From the NCBI RefSeq assembly GCF_018139145.2, contig NC_059482.1:3546294-3610293 (forward strand): a DNA stretch of 64,000 bases, read 5' to 3'. A program made the position numbers and the translations under genes. The notes under the pieces were generated by a model, which was given only the letters and a program-made list of their open reading frames with translations, was not told the origin of the DNA and ran no database searches. How positions within the stretch are numbered: the stretch's first letter is position 1; the number at the start of each line of letters is the position of its first letter. The stretch is from Gymnogyps californianus. Its lineage: Eukaryota > Chordata > Aves > Accipitriformes > Cathartidae. Positions 33,421 through 46,400 of the stretch are shown here, piece by piece.

Positions 33421-36400
33421 GGCAAATGGTCATGACATGAAGCTTTTAAGGCATAATCAGTAGAGGTGAAGGGGAGCAGAAAGTGAGCAGAAGTTAAACA
33501 CGTAACCTTCTTCCTCAATTACCTCCCAAATCCATCTGTCCGGTATTCACTAGCCCTCATTTACACTAGAATAGACCCATTTTACTTTCCCTTTCATATT
33601 TTACCCTGCTGGAAGGTAGCCCACTCTCTTATGTCAGACCTGACAGGATGTGAATTATCTCCGTCCAGCCTTGACATAACTTTGTGCACGGTGATGTAAT
33701 GCTCCAAAAAGTCTGGTTAAAAAAAGAGACGGTACTTATTAACAGGAAAGGAAACAAGCCTCTGTTTGACAACCAGTGGCTGAATATCAAGGAGAGCTTT
33801 CTTCGGGAAAAAAAAAATCGTTTATGACCATATGAATTACTATTATTTATTCAGAGGGAAGAAATGGCTATTGAATTTTTAACTAGAATCAGCTGGCTAA
33901 GCAACCTACAAGGACCAGGTACTTGGGCATGACCTCCAGGTAGATTCAGACAGGAAAGGCTCAAGCCTGCTCCCTGTGGGATCAATAAAACTACCAGAAC
34001 TTGAGCGTGAGCCGGAGCAAGCGTAGCCTGCAACATTTCCCTGCGCTCCCCCTCCCCTCCCTCTGGGGGAATCTACCAGAATAGCATTACCCCACTCCAG
34101 CAGTCCCCTTTTTCTCCTTTTTTCCCCCCATCTCCTGTGGGTGCAATGCGCTCGTGTGAAACCCCGGCTCTGTCAGCCCTTCTGCTCCAAGCCCTTGCAG
34201 CCGGGGCTGCATTCCAGCGGCGTGATCTGAAACCGTATCCCTCTAAGTTCATGAAGTATTCGGCGTGTGTGCATGTGGACTTGTGAACTTTTACCTTTTA
34301 CCTATCAGCAATGCAGCTCGCTTCACCCTTTCCTTCCCTTGAACTCGCTGGAAGTAAGTGGTGGAGACCCGATCTGCACTGTGTCTTGGAAAGGTCTCCA
34401 GCATAGCGTCATGGCAAAATAGCTCCCTATCTACATTATTTCCTTGCTGTGCTGCTCACCCTGGGCTGACACTGGAAATATTGGAGAGTATCGCAGGGAC
34501 CGCAGATGGATTTGCAGGTTAGAGCACAATTTGCATGGTGCGGGTGAGCCTGGCAGCCCCGGCAGCTGCCAGTTAATGTAGCATTCCTGCAGGTGATGGT
34601 ACCAGGCAGAAGAGGAGGTGGGAGACTTTCTCCAAGAGTGGTTTGAAGTCTCTAGGGTCAGTAGGGTTTGTGGCAGCCAGAGCTCAGGCTGAGCTTGCAT
34701 GAGCAATATCCCTGGTGCTGGGCCCAGGGCACGTGTTCAACCCGGAAAGATGGAGGGAATTGATAATTTTTTGCGGGATTTCCTTTGTTGGGATAAATGA
34801 CACACCAGCTCTGAGTCTGATGCTTTGAGAAGTGGGAACTGCAGGGCATCCTGACTCACAGCCCTGCCTGCGAGACACAAGAGCCCATGTTTAGGGACTG
34901 TAACCCGGGGCTGATGAAACCCATTTTGTGCCAGTATTTTGCTCGCTTTTCTTTTTTAACCAGCAGAGTGCTGCCTGGAGACAGTGCCTGAAGCAGACTG
35001 TGGGGTAGCGACAGGAGCCTGAAGCAACTTCTTGAGCTGGCCTGCACTTTTCCAAGCACACTTTTATTTCCTTTCTGTTTAATTTGCATCACTGCAGCCC
35101 ACTGCTGAGTTACCTTATGGCAGCGTGCTGGGCTGCCCCAACCCCACCGTGTCCATAGCTCCCGCAGGAGATCCCCACCAGAGCTTCTCGTGAAGGCATG
35201 GTGGGATTGCAAACCTCGAGGGACTCCCAGCAAAGCACTCAGGAGTAAATGGGCCGTGGAGGTGGCAAATGACAAATGCATTTTGCAAATGACAGGTACG
35301 CATCTAACATACACCTGGGTGCCGCTGGGCATTGCTGCAGCCCATCTTGAGCTACATTAATGGCATCAGCTGCAAAGAAGTAATGCAGCAATGAATGTTT
35401 CTGTCCACGTCTTTAATGAATGTGTCCAAAATGGTCTTCAACTCAGGTCTTTCAAGCCTTTCAGCTAACTCTATAGTTATTCAAGAAAGGGAGCAAAGAG
35501 TCATGGACAGATATCCTACTATTTCTAATCTACAGATTTCACTTCTATTTTTGCAAATCATATTGATCCCCATATACGTGTGGTTTTTATGGAAGAGATG
35601 GTGTGTGTATCTATATATATGCATATATGATTACACGTTGGACTTTTTTTTTAGCTACTAACTTAGATGCCAGTTTACTTTTACTTTCCCCTGTTTAATT
35701 ACAAGATGAATTTGGTTCCTGGGGAGGTCAGTCTGACTGCAATGGTTACAGCCAGACATATCGCAATGTCAAGCTTTCCCACGCAGAGCTCTGCCAATGT
35801 CTCCCAGCCTTGACCTTGAAACACCCTCTGCCATTCCAAGCCCTCAGTGAAAGCTGAAAAATGTGCTGACACTGAAATCCCTGTTGTACACAGATATGCA
35901 ATATTTGGGGACGTTTCAGAACAATCATGTTCGTTTTGCAAACGTGCTCCTAGGGTCCAGGTGCTGGGCGAGAGCTGCGAGAGCTGAGTGCTGTGATAAC
36001 TGTGTTTTGTCACTGCACTGTCATTTACACACTAATGACACTTAAATCCAGTTGAGCCTTATCTATCTCTATTATAATCTAAAGTGGACTGGTTAAATCT
36101 CAGGCCCTTAATTCTGTTTCTTTTTGATTCATGGAGAAGTAGAAGAGCTGCAAGTGTGCTCTGACTCTAGGGTGACTCCAGTGATTTGGGAACCTGGGTT
36201 GTTATCTCTTGTCAGTCCCCTACAAAGGCGTTTGCAATCTCAGGGTCCAACTGGAAACATTTGTCAGTGCCCCTTACATAATACCGGGTTTTATGGAAAA
36301 ATTGAACCCTCCAGTACATGCAGAGGAAATTCCAGAGCGAGCTTACTGACAGACATGTCTTGGAAGTTAGCTAGTTACTTTGGCAGAGACCCAGGATTTT

Positions 36401-38015
36401 TTTTTCCTTCTTCCCCACCACCCTTTAAAAAAAAAAAGGAGGAGACAATCTCTTTGGAGCAGAGGGTCTTGAAACCCAGGAAATGCCACTGGTGCTTCGC
36501 TTTCAACTCTCTTGAGGATATTTGTTGTGAGTCAAGATGGTGCACGCGGAAAAAAATGCCATTTGTGAGACAGAAAGCTGCCAATAAGAGAAACCTCTAG
36601 AATAACAAGGCTGGCTCTTTGGTGTTTAATGTATGAAAATTCTGTGGCTTCTTTGATTGAATTTAATAGTTACTAAAATATTGCAATCTGGCTGATAAGT
36701 CCCCAGCAGAAGTGGCCTACAGCACCTTAGTGTGTGTCTTAAGGAAGGCAGAGATCTGACTTTGCTGTGCAAGAGAAGGAGCTGTAAAGCCTGTGACCAG
36801 AAGGTTCTCCCCTGGTGTTCAACCCAGAAGCTGCATCACTGCAGGAATGAAGTGCCAAGAGCACTGGGAAACTGAGTCAGCACCAGCTACAGGCAAAATG
36901 TGCACTAAATCCCTGTGGATGGACGTCCAGTGGGGCTGTGAACAAAAACAGAAAAAAAGATGTTTTTTGAAGTGGAGTGGAAGAGGGCTGTGTCTGTGTT
37001 AAGGCTGTAAATGCACCAAAAGTGCATTTGTTCTGATATTTTGGAGAATAACCTAAATTCATTTACCTGTAGGAGCTTTTCAAGGTGATGTCCCTAAAAC
37101 TCTGGTTTAAAAGAGCCTTTCCATTGAATTCCTGTGGACTTTGATCAGGCACCCGGCCGCCCTGTAAACATGAATGAGTCTTGCCTTGCAAGCCCACCAT
37201 CCCAGAATGCTCCCTAATTCAGGTGTCCTCATTTTCCAGGTCAGGGAAGCGTGTGCCTGAAAGCTGAATAAACTTTAGGTACAAATGACTTCCAGCTGAA
37301 AGGGACATTTTCATCCTTTCCTGTTCTCGCCGCACTCCTCACCTTAACCAGGAAGGGTGAAAGCAGCTTCGTGTCCCCCCCCTCGACGATGCCTGAGATG
37401 ACACTGTTGTGGCTGGCACCCCTCCGCTCCCGGCGTTGGGCATCTAACAACACCACAGGGGACCAAATATCGGAGAAAGCACACAAGGCGTTTTTCATCG
37501 TTTTCTTGCTCCCCCACTCCGGTCCTGCTCTGTGGCTTTTCTGAGTCATCTTGTAAATAGCAGTCTCCGCAGCTAGCAGGACCAACAAAAAAGAAAAAGG
37601 AAAGGGAGAAAAAAAAAAAAAAGAGAGAGAAATGGAGAAAAACGAACCCCTCCTCCTGCTTCCCACCAACGCCCCTCACATTTGTTATTGCATAGGATCT
37701 TCCTGGCCAGACTTGACCTGCAAACAGTGGTCACCAGTGAACCATCAAAGGCCTTTCACATCTCCAGCAGCTGCAGGGAGGGTTCCTGTAAGCGCTCCTA
37801 TCACTTTGACACCTCCAAAGCGGACAACGCCAATTGTACACTGTCATGGGCTGTGTTTCAGGGACCACCTTCAATGCTTTGGCTCCAAAGAACTGCTTTT
37901 TTCCAATTCATTGACACAGGGGGATATATATCTAAAAACTTGGCTGCAGCAGTGAGTGCATGCCTTGAGGATTACATAGCAAGTGAACTTTGTCAGTGTA
38001 AGCCCTAGTCAATAG
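33421..38015. other. Non-coding DNA, quiet
   Basis: Long frames at 34856-35332 (minus) and 36124-36600 (plus), both 158 codons, translate to sequence with no recognisable domain. The second runs through a poly-A tract, giving poly-lysine. GCAAATGACA occurs twice 20 bases apart (35265, 35285). A perfect 8-bp stem with 5-base loop lies at 37009-37029 (AAATGCAC, GTGCATTT). Short A/G-rich tracts occur near 36426 and 37608. Confidence 0.45.
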
Positions 38016-38019
38016 GAGG

Positions 38020-38260
38020 AATTAAGTAGAAAGACCTCTATTGTTCCAGCCAGCCTTCTGAAGGCACTGATTGGCAGTAAAATGTCTTAAGTGACAGATG
38101 TAAAGTAAATATTACCTATGCCAAGTCTCTATATTACTTTGATTACCCACCATCAATCAATTTGTTCTTTGCCTTGTAACAATAGCGGCTGCTGTTATAC
38201 TTTAGACCCCTCTGATGAAGCCTGAAGTATAATTGATTAACAAACTGAAAAGAAAGATTA
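38020..38260. promoter_or_regulatory. Enhancer-like block with SOX- and PBX-type motifs
   Basis: Unique AT-rich sequence containing ATTGTT (38040-38045) and AACAAT (38178-38183), both SOX cores, and ATCAATCA (38152-38159), a PBX/HOX-type motif. TTTGATTACC and AATTGATTAAC also occur. No repeat or frame is visible. It is a reasonable enhancer candidate on motif density alone. Confidence 0.3.
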
Positions 38261-38374
38261 CACAAATGACAGCAAAATGTATCTCAGAAGAAAAACGAGA
38301 GTATTGTCTCTGTGCACATGCGTGTGCCTTAAGTACCTTGCCTATTAGAAACAGAATGATATACCTTCAACGAA

Positions 38375-38430
38375 ATATATATATACACACATACCCATGC
38401 ATACACATATACACATGCACACACATATAT
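38375..38430. repeat. Mixed (AT)n/(AC)n microsatellite
   Basis: An AT run passing into imperfect ACACAT units over about 55 bases. It is low complexity. Confidence 0.85.
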
Positions 38431-40559
38431 CCCTTTAAGCCAGCCAACTGCCTCATTAAACATTAGGTCAGCATTTGTAATATCCCCATGGCTTTTACAA
38501 TGGCAAAATGTCAGGAAGTACAAGGAAAACTGTAGTACTGAGGTTACGTTGTGAGTGAAAGCAAAACTGGAGGTGAAGACTCTGTACGAGCAGGAGATAC
38601 CCCGTGCATTTGATGCACAGCACAGCTACAAGCACTAATATCATTTCGTGCTTCCAGGGGTTACTTGGGGTCCAGTGCAACATCCCTTTTCCCCTTCTTT
38701 TGTTCTAAAATTAATGGGTGCTCACGGCATTGAAGGTCCTTTTGTATTTCTTACATGATAGGGGAGGGCAAAGTATTTTCAACTCCCTCAAGGCGAAGGA
38801 AAACAACTTTTTTGGAAGTGAAGGGTGCACACACTCACCTGAGGGTTTCTCGAGGTGGCCCAGATGCGGCCATGCCCAGGTACAGTGGGAAATGCTCTGC
38901 ACGCACGCTGCCTTAGCAGACATTCCCCAATGCCTCTAGCCCTAAACCTTCTTCCCACTAGCCACGACAGCAAATTTAGGGCTCCAAGCATTTGACCATG
39001 TGCAAAGATGTAAGAATGGCCACACAGGATCTTGTTTTCTTCCTCTGACAGGACCGGTAACAGGCACTAAGGGAAATACCACACAAAAAGAAAAACTAAG
39101 AGTAGTGTCTTGAATATTCTCCCAGTTTATGGCTAGTACCAGTGCAGGGATTTCCTCATCTGGAGGCTGCATGTGTGTCATTGCTATTCATGGTCACTGA
39201 TGGATACTTCCCACGGGGATTTCTCTAAACTCTTTTTCAAGCCATGTCTACCCGCCGATATCCTGTGGCAACGAGTAGCAGAGGGTGTGAACAAAACAAT
39301 ACTTTCTGGATTTGTGCTTAAGCCCTGCTATCTGCTAATGTCACTGCGTGCCCCAAGGTCAGCACGAGCCCGCGGGGTTCCCGTCCCCCTCCGAGGGCGA
39401 TTGCACAGCTCCTCCAGTGACCCGGCGGTGGGCCAGCTGCCCTGTCCCGGGGGCACGCAGGGCTCTGGGCCATCGTTTGGACTACCTACAAAAGTATGCG
39501 GACAGAGAGCTTTAACTTTGAAATATAAGGACAGGAAGGCAGAAGCAGCTGTTTTGAAGCGCTGCTCCATCTCAGAAACCTCTCTGCAGTGAGAGAAAGC
39601 CCACCATGCTCTGTTGATAGCTGGTATTGGCTAGTTTTTGACCCCATATTTGTGTTTATGGTGTGTTGCAGCACTTTATCACCCTGTGAATCAGGACAAT
39701 CAGGTACCTTGCTTAATAATACTGACAATGAAGTGTATTTCAGGATTCACTTCACATTTCAGGTCCCTCTCGTGGGTTGGTTTGGGATGAGCCTTTGCAG
39801 ACAGTGGAACCAAATTTATATGACAGTGATTTTATATCTCTTCTCAGCCCTAGCAGCCTTGGTTCAGCACGTGCCTAAGTACTGGAGATAAACCCTGTTA
39901 TATTTCATGGCGTTCTTGCTCTTTTCTCAGTTACTGTGTTTGTGGGGTTCATACAAGTGTCTTTAGGAAAATTAGGTTTCCTAATTTTCCCTAATACATC
40001 GTGTTCCAAGCCAGGGACAGCCTGAGGAGACAACACGGTAAGAGAAAGATAAATTTGGGAATACTAAAAGATCAAAGAGGAGGAGAAAGCAGGCATGGGG
40101 GAGCCATTTGGAACCAGGATTAGATGCTACCCTACAAGTCATGCTCACCCTTTGTGCCGGGCTCCCCATGGGGACTTCCCGCAGTTGTTAACAAGATGGA
40201 TCTTCATAGTCCTTTCTGTCCTTAAAGTCTGTGAACCTCAGAATTTTCCATAAAGCTCCAAAGGTTCAGGAGAGCTGTAGAAAAAACATCTCTACTTCGC
40301 AATATCATCCCTGCAATGAGGGGGGTGACCGTATACCATGGGGGAAAGGACTCCAGATAATAGCCTATGAACCTATAGCACATACCGTCTCCTTGGTTTC
40401 CTCGCTGAGAGGAGGTCATGTTGGAAACGGTATAAAAATTGAGCTTCCCCTGTGACTTTAAACAAGGGCACCACACTGGCATTCACGCCAAGACAGTTTT
40501 AGTAGCTTTAATGCTGCTGCTCTACCACTAATCACTGCCTGGTTACTATATTGGTTCAT
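38431..40559. other. Non-coding DNA with one GC-rich patch and one strong hairpin
   Basis: About 39340-39480 is GC-rich with CpGs (GCCCGCGGGG, ACCCGGCGG). The plus frame 39173-39592 crosses it but is unrecognised. The hairpin at 39963-39994 has its own entry. The rest is ordinary unique sequence. Confidence 0.4.
39963..39994. repeat. Long-stem hairpin (14-bp stem, 3-base loop)
   Basis: TTAGGAAAATTAGG, loop TTT, then its exact reverse complement except for one extra C (CCTAATTTTCCCTAA). It is the longest near-perfect short hairpin I found in the window. At 32 bases it is too short for a microRNA precursor and has no T run of a bacterial terminator. A compact palindromic repeat or replication-slippage product is likely. 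Confidence 0.6.
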
Positions 40560-41060
40560 ACATGACAAATCTAGCTACAGAATTAGCTGCAGCACCTGAT
40601 ATGTGTATTTTTTGAATTACTTTTATGGTAAAACCATTAAGGCCACCCACCAACCAACATATGATCTCCCTATTGGCTTGGCTTTGATTAAAGGTATTAC
40701 CAATAAGAAGCCAAACGTTTTCCTGAAAATAGCTATTGTTCAGTGGCCTTCAGCAGCAGACGGCCACAGCAGCAAGCACTTATTTATGGCTGCTGTGCGG
40801 TAGCTCTGCTTAGTTAACTTGTTGAAAACTTATTTTCCAGCCAAACTGGGAGCCCAAATGGCTATAGAAATGGTTGATTAGGTGGCCCCAGCCTTGCTTG
40901 CTGGCAAATGGCTTTACTGCTGCTTGGCTTGTGTAGGTGGCAACCCGGAGAGATGTGAAGTGCAAAAAAATAAATCGCTGAACAGTTTTAGTATCGGTGG
41001 ATGGATTTCTTCTCACCATTTTGTGGGTGGCTGCATTTTTCATATGGCCCGTATACCCAA
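40560..41060. promoter_or_regulatory. Weak enhancer-like region with CCAAT-type boxes
   Basis: Contains ATTGGCTTGG and TACCAATAAG (CCAAT boxes in both orientations), GAATTACTTTTATGG, GGTTGATTAGG and TTAGTTAAC. It is unique sequence with short frames only. The evidence is thin. Confidence 0.2.
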
Positions 41061-44000
41061 GGCGAGTTAGGAGAGGGAGGTAACATGACAGTTTTCATCA
41101 AAGTTTAGACAGATTTCCTTCTGAAATAGACTCTCTAGGGGATGGCTCCGCATAGTGAAAGAAGGCTGCAAGTTCATATAAATAAAAGGGCAGCGTGCCA
41201 GAGCAAACAGAGTCGCACAGCTCTGCCTGTGACAAGAAATTCTGCCCCCGATTCCTGTCATTCTCCTGCCCAGAAGCCCAAATCTGGTTTTGTTCTGGCA
41301 AACGCTGGAACTGAGCATGGTGAACATGTTTTGCCACATTCAAAGACCTGTCTGTGCACTGCAGGAAGAAAGGTGAACTCAGGCTGGATGTCTTTTTTCC
41401 CTTTCTTCCTGCTGAAAAATGAATGGCTCAAGAAGGATGCTTCTGTATGTCACATGTGATGTTTTCATTATTTGTTTCTATATGAAAACTTCTGACAAAG
41501 GAGGATGAAGATTCCCAGCTGTAACGCTGCTCCGTGCTTTGTTCTTGGGGATTTTTGCCAACATATGAAGATGTTGGAGGTGACACAATAAGAAATACGT
41601 CTGAATTACAAAATAGGAAGGTAAAGACCAAATTTTTAGCCTGCATTCTTGCACTACCTGACACAACGGTGTCTGCGGTCATGTCTGAGGCTTCTAGCAT
41701 GCATTGGGATAATGAAAACATAATTAAGAGCAACAGCCTGATTTGCTGACATGAAGCACTAAATCACCCACGTGCACACTTCTGATCAGGAGTGTGTGGA
41801 AGAACATTAATTTCCAAGATGTAAAGACAGAATTGGTGCTCCTTGGAAAGGTATTGCAGTCACAACTGCTCAGGAAAACTTTAGCGCCTTCCCAAATCCA
41901 AGGAAAATAATGTATTCCTACTAGGGCTCAGCCCAAGCAGATGTTGGGCATGAGCATGAAACAGATTTTTGAAACTATAATCACCCTCAGATTCAGGCTG
42001 AGACCTATCTCTGCTTCCCGCAGTTGTAAAATGAAACAGCTCTTATGGTTTAGATTTGGCTGCTCATGTAGCATGGGACCATGGTGGTCATCCTTGGACA
42101 GGTTATGGCGGACACTGGTTATAGTTCAAATGCAAATGAGAGCCAGTCCAGTGATAGATTCAGAATGAACTCAAACACACTAAAGACCTAAAACACCAAA
42201 GAAAAACTTCATTTATGTTTTTTCATGTTCACAAATCTTCAAGGGAGTAATCCCAACATTTATGTAGAGTCTAAACATTGGGACACCTGGCTCGAACACC
42301 AGAGTGCCAGTTTATATTCCAGTGTATTGGATGATTAGGGAGGATTTTTTTTCTTTTTTCATCTTCATGCCAGTAGGATGAGCTGGATGCAGTCATGACA
42401 AGTGGAAGCAACTGGAGGCCAGCCACGGTAGGGTGACAGAAGAGCAGGCTCAGCACCGTGTCCCTGCCTGGCTCAATAGATGGTTTGGGGTATGCTATTT
42501 CAAATCTGCATAGATCTACTGGGAAGTGAGGAAGGGTTTTGAGAAAATGAGTTTAAAAAATTGCAGATTTTGTAGTTGTGGGCAAGTGAGCTACCAGGTT
42601 TTGACTGTAACTCCATTACATTGTGGCATGTATCATTTCTCAGCCTTCATTTTGCCAGATAGTAATCTGTTGATCTAATTTTATGTTATAACCCTTTGTT
42701 ATACCTAAATATATCAAGAACATGGACCTCAGCATTCCAGAGTCATAACTCATGTCAAGCTAACCATGTTTAGCTTCTGATGGCCCACAATCTATCTCAA
42801 AGGTCACCGCAATCTCCAGGGTCTGAGGAAACCCACAGTTGCTGCAATGTCTGTTTTCTTTGAAATACAGAAAAAACCTTCTCCTGAAAAAGAAGTCTTT
42901 TTTTTTTCTTTCTTTTCTTTTTTTCCCCTCAGCCCAGGTGATCTGTAATCCCAGCTTTTTGGGCGAAAGTAAGAACAAAGGGAAGAATAAGTATCAGATA
43001 AGTCAAGCAGCCCAGTCTTCATTAAGCAAACAGAGTCCACCAAGTTCTTCTGATTGTATCTACTCCATGAAGAGGCTGAAATTCAGAACAGCAGACTGGA
43101 AATGAAACGTGAGCTGTAAATTTACTTTTGGTGCCAATCAAGGAAATTAATACAACTTGGCTTGTCAGGATTCTATGTGTCAACGGCAACATGAAAATAA
43201 AAATGTGGGCATGGACCATAGACTGCTTGTTTTTCTGGGGAAAAAAAAAAAAAGAAGAAATAAATAGAAAAGAGACTATCCTCAAAATATGGTGCTGATT
43301 AAAAGTTCTCATGTGAGCTCCTCAAGAGGGTGCGCAAGCAGAAGGGTAAAGGGTGTTTGTGCTTCACAAGGAAAATATTTAGACCTTGTACATAACCATA
43401 GCTGAGAAAAACTGTTCAAGGTCTAAATAACGTGACTACATGAATTAGACTGATGGCTGTTCTGGTAGGCAAAGGGGATATTTAGTGGAGCGAACCTAAG
43501 ACTGCAGTAGATGCAGTGCAGCAGCACAGAGCTCTGTAAAGCATGCCACTCTGCAAAACAGACCAGCACCAGGGCAAGGTGAGTATAAAACTCTGCCTTT
43601 GTAGTAAAGCCATATGCCACTGGGAGTCATCAGCATTTTTGCCTGGTTTTATAGCAAATTACAAAAATGGTTCTTCTTCCTCTTGCTGAAGAGTCTTCCT
43701 CCTCTCACAGGAGGTTAGCATGTGCTCGTATATTTTTTTTCCTTCTAGAAGAGCAACTTCATTAAAGCTCTGTATCTAAAATGAAGATCTGTGGTAGAGG
43801 GAGAGACGTAAATTAAATATTACACATAAATGTAAAGGGGGAAATATCTAAATATGTAAATGACCGGGCAGCAGCAGCATCTTCCCAAAACACTGCCATT
43901 ATTCATCGGCTCTTCTGCATTGCTCCCCACTTTTGCTGGGGCAGTGGCTGAGGCAGATGAAAGCCCGTCCACTGCTAAGGCAAAACCAGAGGGGGTCAGA

Positions 44001-45423
44001 GGGAAATCTGAAGCACAAGACTCTCTGTTTGTTAAGCAGGAGAAATACGGATATGAGCAAGAGAGGTTTCTGTGCATATTATATCAGTGATGAACAAAGG
44101 ATTGCCTCCTGGCTCTTGCAGAGGGGACTGCTCAGTCGTGTAGCCCATCATGATGCTGACAAGTCTATAGAAGGAGAACTGGAAATACATCGGGGAGCCA
44201 GCTTCTAAACACCAGCACTTCAAGTTAGAGAATGACGGGAAGGGAGTTGAAATTCGTTCCCCAGCCCTGTGGCTGCATGATAGCTCACACTTGACCCTCA
44301 TTGATATAGCTGGAAGAGCATTAATCGCCACCACTTTGCAACAAGGACCAACCCAGAGGCATTGCCCTTGAATCAACAGCTTTCAATGTTAATATGCCTA
44401 CTGCACTTGCTACTTAGATAGCAATCCTTGGCAGAAAGACAAGGGACACTCAAGGGGTCAGTGAGATCTCAGAGAGCAAGAACTAAACTTGCCAGAGCTC
44501 CTCCATAATGTTTTTTCAAGTGGTGGTCTTGAGAAGTCTTTGGTAGGGCTGTGACACGAGTCGATCACTGCCCTAGCTGAATAGATGGCTTGAGCAGCTC
44601 AGTCTCCTTCAGCCCTGGACCGCTTGGTCACCCCTCTCCACTGCTCCACCGGAACAGATTCCTCCCTTCCACAGAGCCCGTTTTTCTTGTGATTTCCTAC
44701 CATAAACCAGTCAAACCTTGTTCTGTGTTAGGTTAAGCAAAACAGCCACACTAAAAAGACATAAAAATGAGTGACATATTACATATATATGAATGTATAC
44801 TATAAAAAGTCTCAAATGGACCAAGATTTTCATTAAATAAGAAAGTTACAAAATTTAACAGTCTGGCAGCCTTCACCTGCTGCCTTGCTCTGCAAGTTGT
44901 CCTTCTGAGGTTTAGTCATGGACAAAAGTATTACCAAGCAGGAGTGAGGGAGAGAGAATCCAGCCCCCGGTATCCTCAGGCAAAAGGTTGTGTGCAATGC
45001 AATCACCAAGTATTAATGCTGTTATTTCAAAAAGCTTCAGTCATCCACTACTCCCTCCCATTTGCATTCTGCAGGATACCCTGTTGGAAGAGGTCCCTTT
45101 TTCTCAGTAGTAACGTCAGGCTTTAATCTTTTCAAGTCATGGTTGAAATGAAAAAAAGAATTAAAAAAAAAATGGTTACAAGTGTTGAGATTGGGAATAA
45201 GAGAGAAAGAGAGACAGATGCCAAGACATGATGAAAAAATTCTGTTTCTTCTGCCCGCTGCTTGTACCGAGACTCATGTTTCTCCAAGAGTGGAACTGAA
45301 GCTAATTAAAACAGGTTTCAAACATCGACTTCATAGCTAAGGCTTGCATGACAAGACATGCAGATAGCATGAGGCAGAGCCTCTATGCTAAGCATCACAC
45401 TCTACCTTGGAGCTAATTTCCAG
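41061..45423. other. Non-coding DNA, quiet
   Basis: Unique sequence with T-rich (42897-42925) and A-rich (43240-43255, 45164-45172) tracts. Frames such as 43860-44090 and 43933-44208 on plus and 43820-44376 on minus overlap and are unrecognised. No named element was seen. Confidence 0.45.
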
Positions 45424-45478
45424 CAAAGTCATTGGGAGCCTTTGCACTGACAGCTAAGAGCACCAGATCCAGCCCAAC
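45424..45478. repeat. Palindromic interspersed repeat, one-armed copy
   Basis: AAAGTCATTGGGAGCCTTTG, then CACTGACAGCTAAGAGCACC and AGATCCAGCCC, follows the centre and right arm of the family seen at 55910: 'caatgggagtctttccattgacttcaatgggctttggatcaggccc'. The left arm is lost. Confidence 0.45.
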
Positions 45479-46275
45479 CTCATCCCAGGAAACTCAATGC
45501 ATACGTGCCATTCACAGTGAGTGAGCGCTCCTCGGGATGTCTCGCACCCCGGCGGATGCAGGAATGATGTCAAAAAGGATCTTTCTAAGGCAGTAACTCA
45601 GGCATTTGCATAAAGGACTGACTGTTCGGGATCCACGTGTTAATGTTCAGACTTGAGTGAAGGAACTCAGCAAGACACCCCCTCCCCGAGGCCGCTTTTC
45701 ATGTGACCCAATCCTTGTCAGTTTGTCATCTTTGTTAGGAAAAACTTTCTCATCATTCCAAAGACGCTCGAGTGAAGAGGTTAACAGGAATCAAGGATTA
45801 CAGAGACATCTGGCTTTAAAAAGCCCCAAACCCTTCAACTTCAGCCTTGGCAGAAAGCTGGGTTCCACTGGGGAGGATAGTTTATAGATTGATAGTTTAT
45901 AGATTGTTTGCAAAGCCTGGAGTCATGGCGCCAAGACCCAATGCTACGGCTTGGATGTGTAAAGAATATTGTACAAGTGTTTGAACAATCAGGTGGTCAG
46001 TGCGCTTATGTCCTGAACAAACTTCTTCTCCTTCTTTGTCAGAAAGCTGCTATTTAATTACACACATGTGACATAAAATGAAGTTTGCCAAAATGTTTTC
46101 CAATCTCCAATGTGCTCCAAAGAAGGAGATGTTTGGGACACTTGTTTTACTTGCGTTGTCTACCTGTCCTTTTGCCTCTCTGATGGGAAAAAAAGACAGT
46201 CTAAGTGATAAGGATGAAAGGCAAAAAGCCATCCCATTTAAATTTTTTCAGTGTGTGTGTGTCGTTTTTTAACTT
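45479..46275. other. Non-coding DNA with an enhancer-like patch and a tandem duplication
   Basis: About 45500-45650 keeps several CpGs (GAGCGCTCCTCGGG, CACCCCGGCGG), followed by an inverted octamer at 45604. GATAGTTTATAGATT is duplicated exactly in tandem at 45876-45905 (15-base unit). A GT run lies at 46250-46261. Frames are short and unrecognised. Confidence 0.4.
45876..45905 (+). repeat. Perfect 15-base tandem duplication
   Basis: The unit GATAGTTTATAGATT appears twice with no difference. Identity of the two units implies a recent event relative to the strongly decayed repeats around it. Confidence 0.8.
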
Positions 46276-46400
46276 TCTGTGCTAGCTTAAACAGTTCCCA
46301 TAAGAGCGACGCAAATGTAATGGCTAATTTGACAAGCTTGAATGAGTCATCTTTCAAAACCATTATCGTACAAAACGTAACATGGTTTGGAACTGTCTCT
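46276..46400. promoter_or_regulatory. Small enhancer-like block
   Basis: Unique sequence with AGCGACGCAAATG, TAATGGCTAATTTGAC, AATGAGTCATC (AP-1-like TGAGTCA core) and TTATCGTAC. It is short and free of repeats. The call is from texture only. Confidence 0.25.

Noticed and set aside
34856..35332. Minus-strand frame of 158 codons
   Set aside because: No recognisable domain and ordinary chance length for six-frame reading of 64 kb.
36124..36600. Plus-strand frame of 158 codons
   Set aside because: It passes through a poly-A tract giving a lysine run, and no family is recognised.
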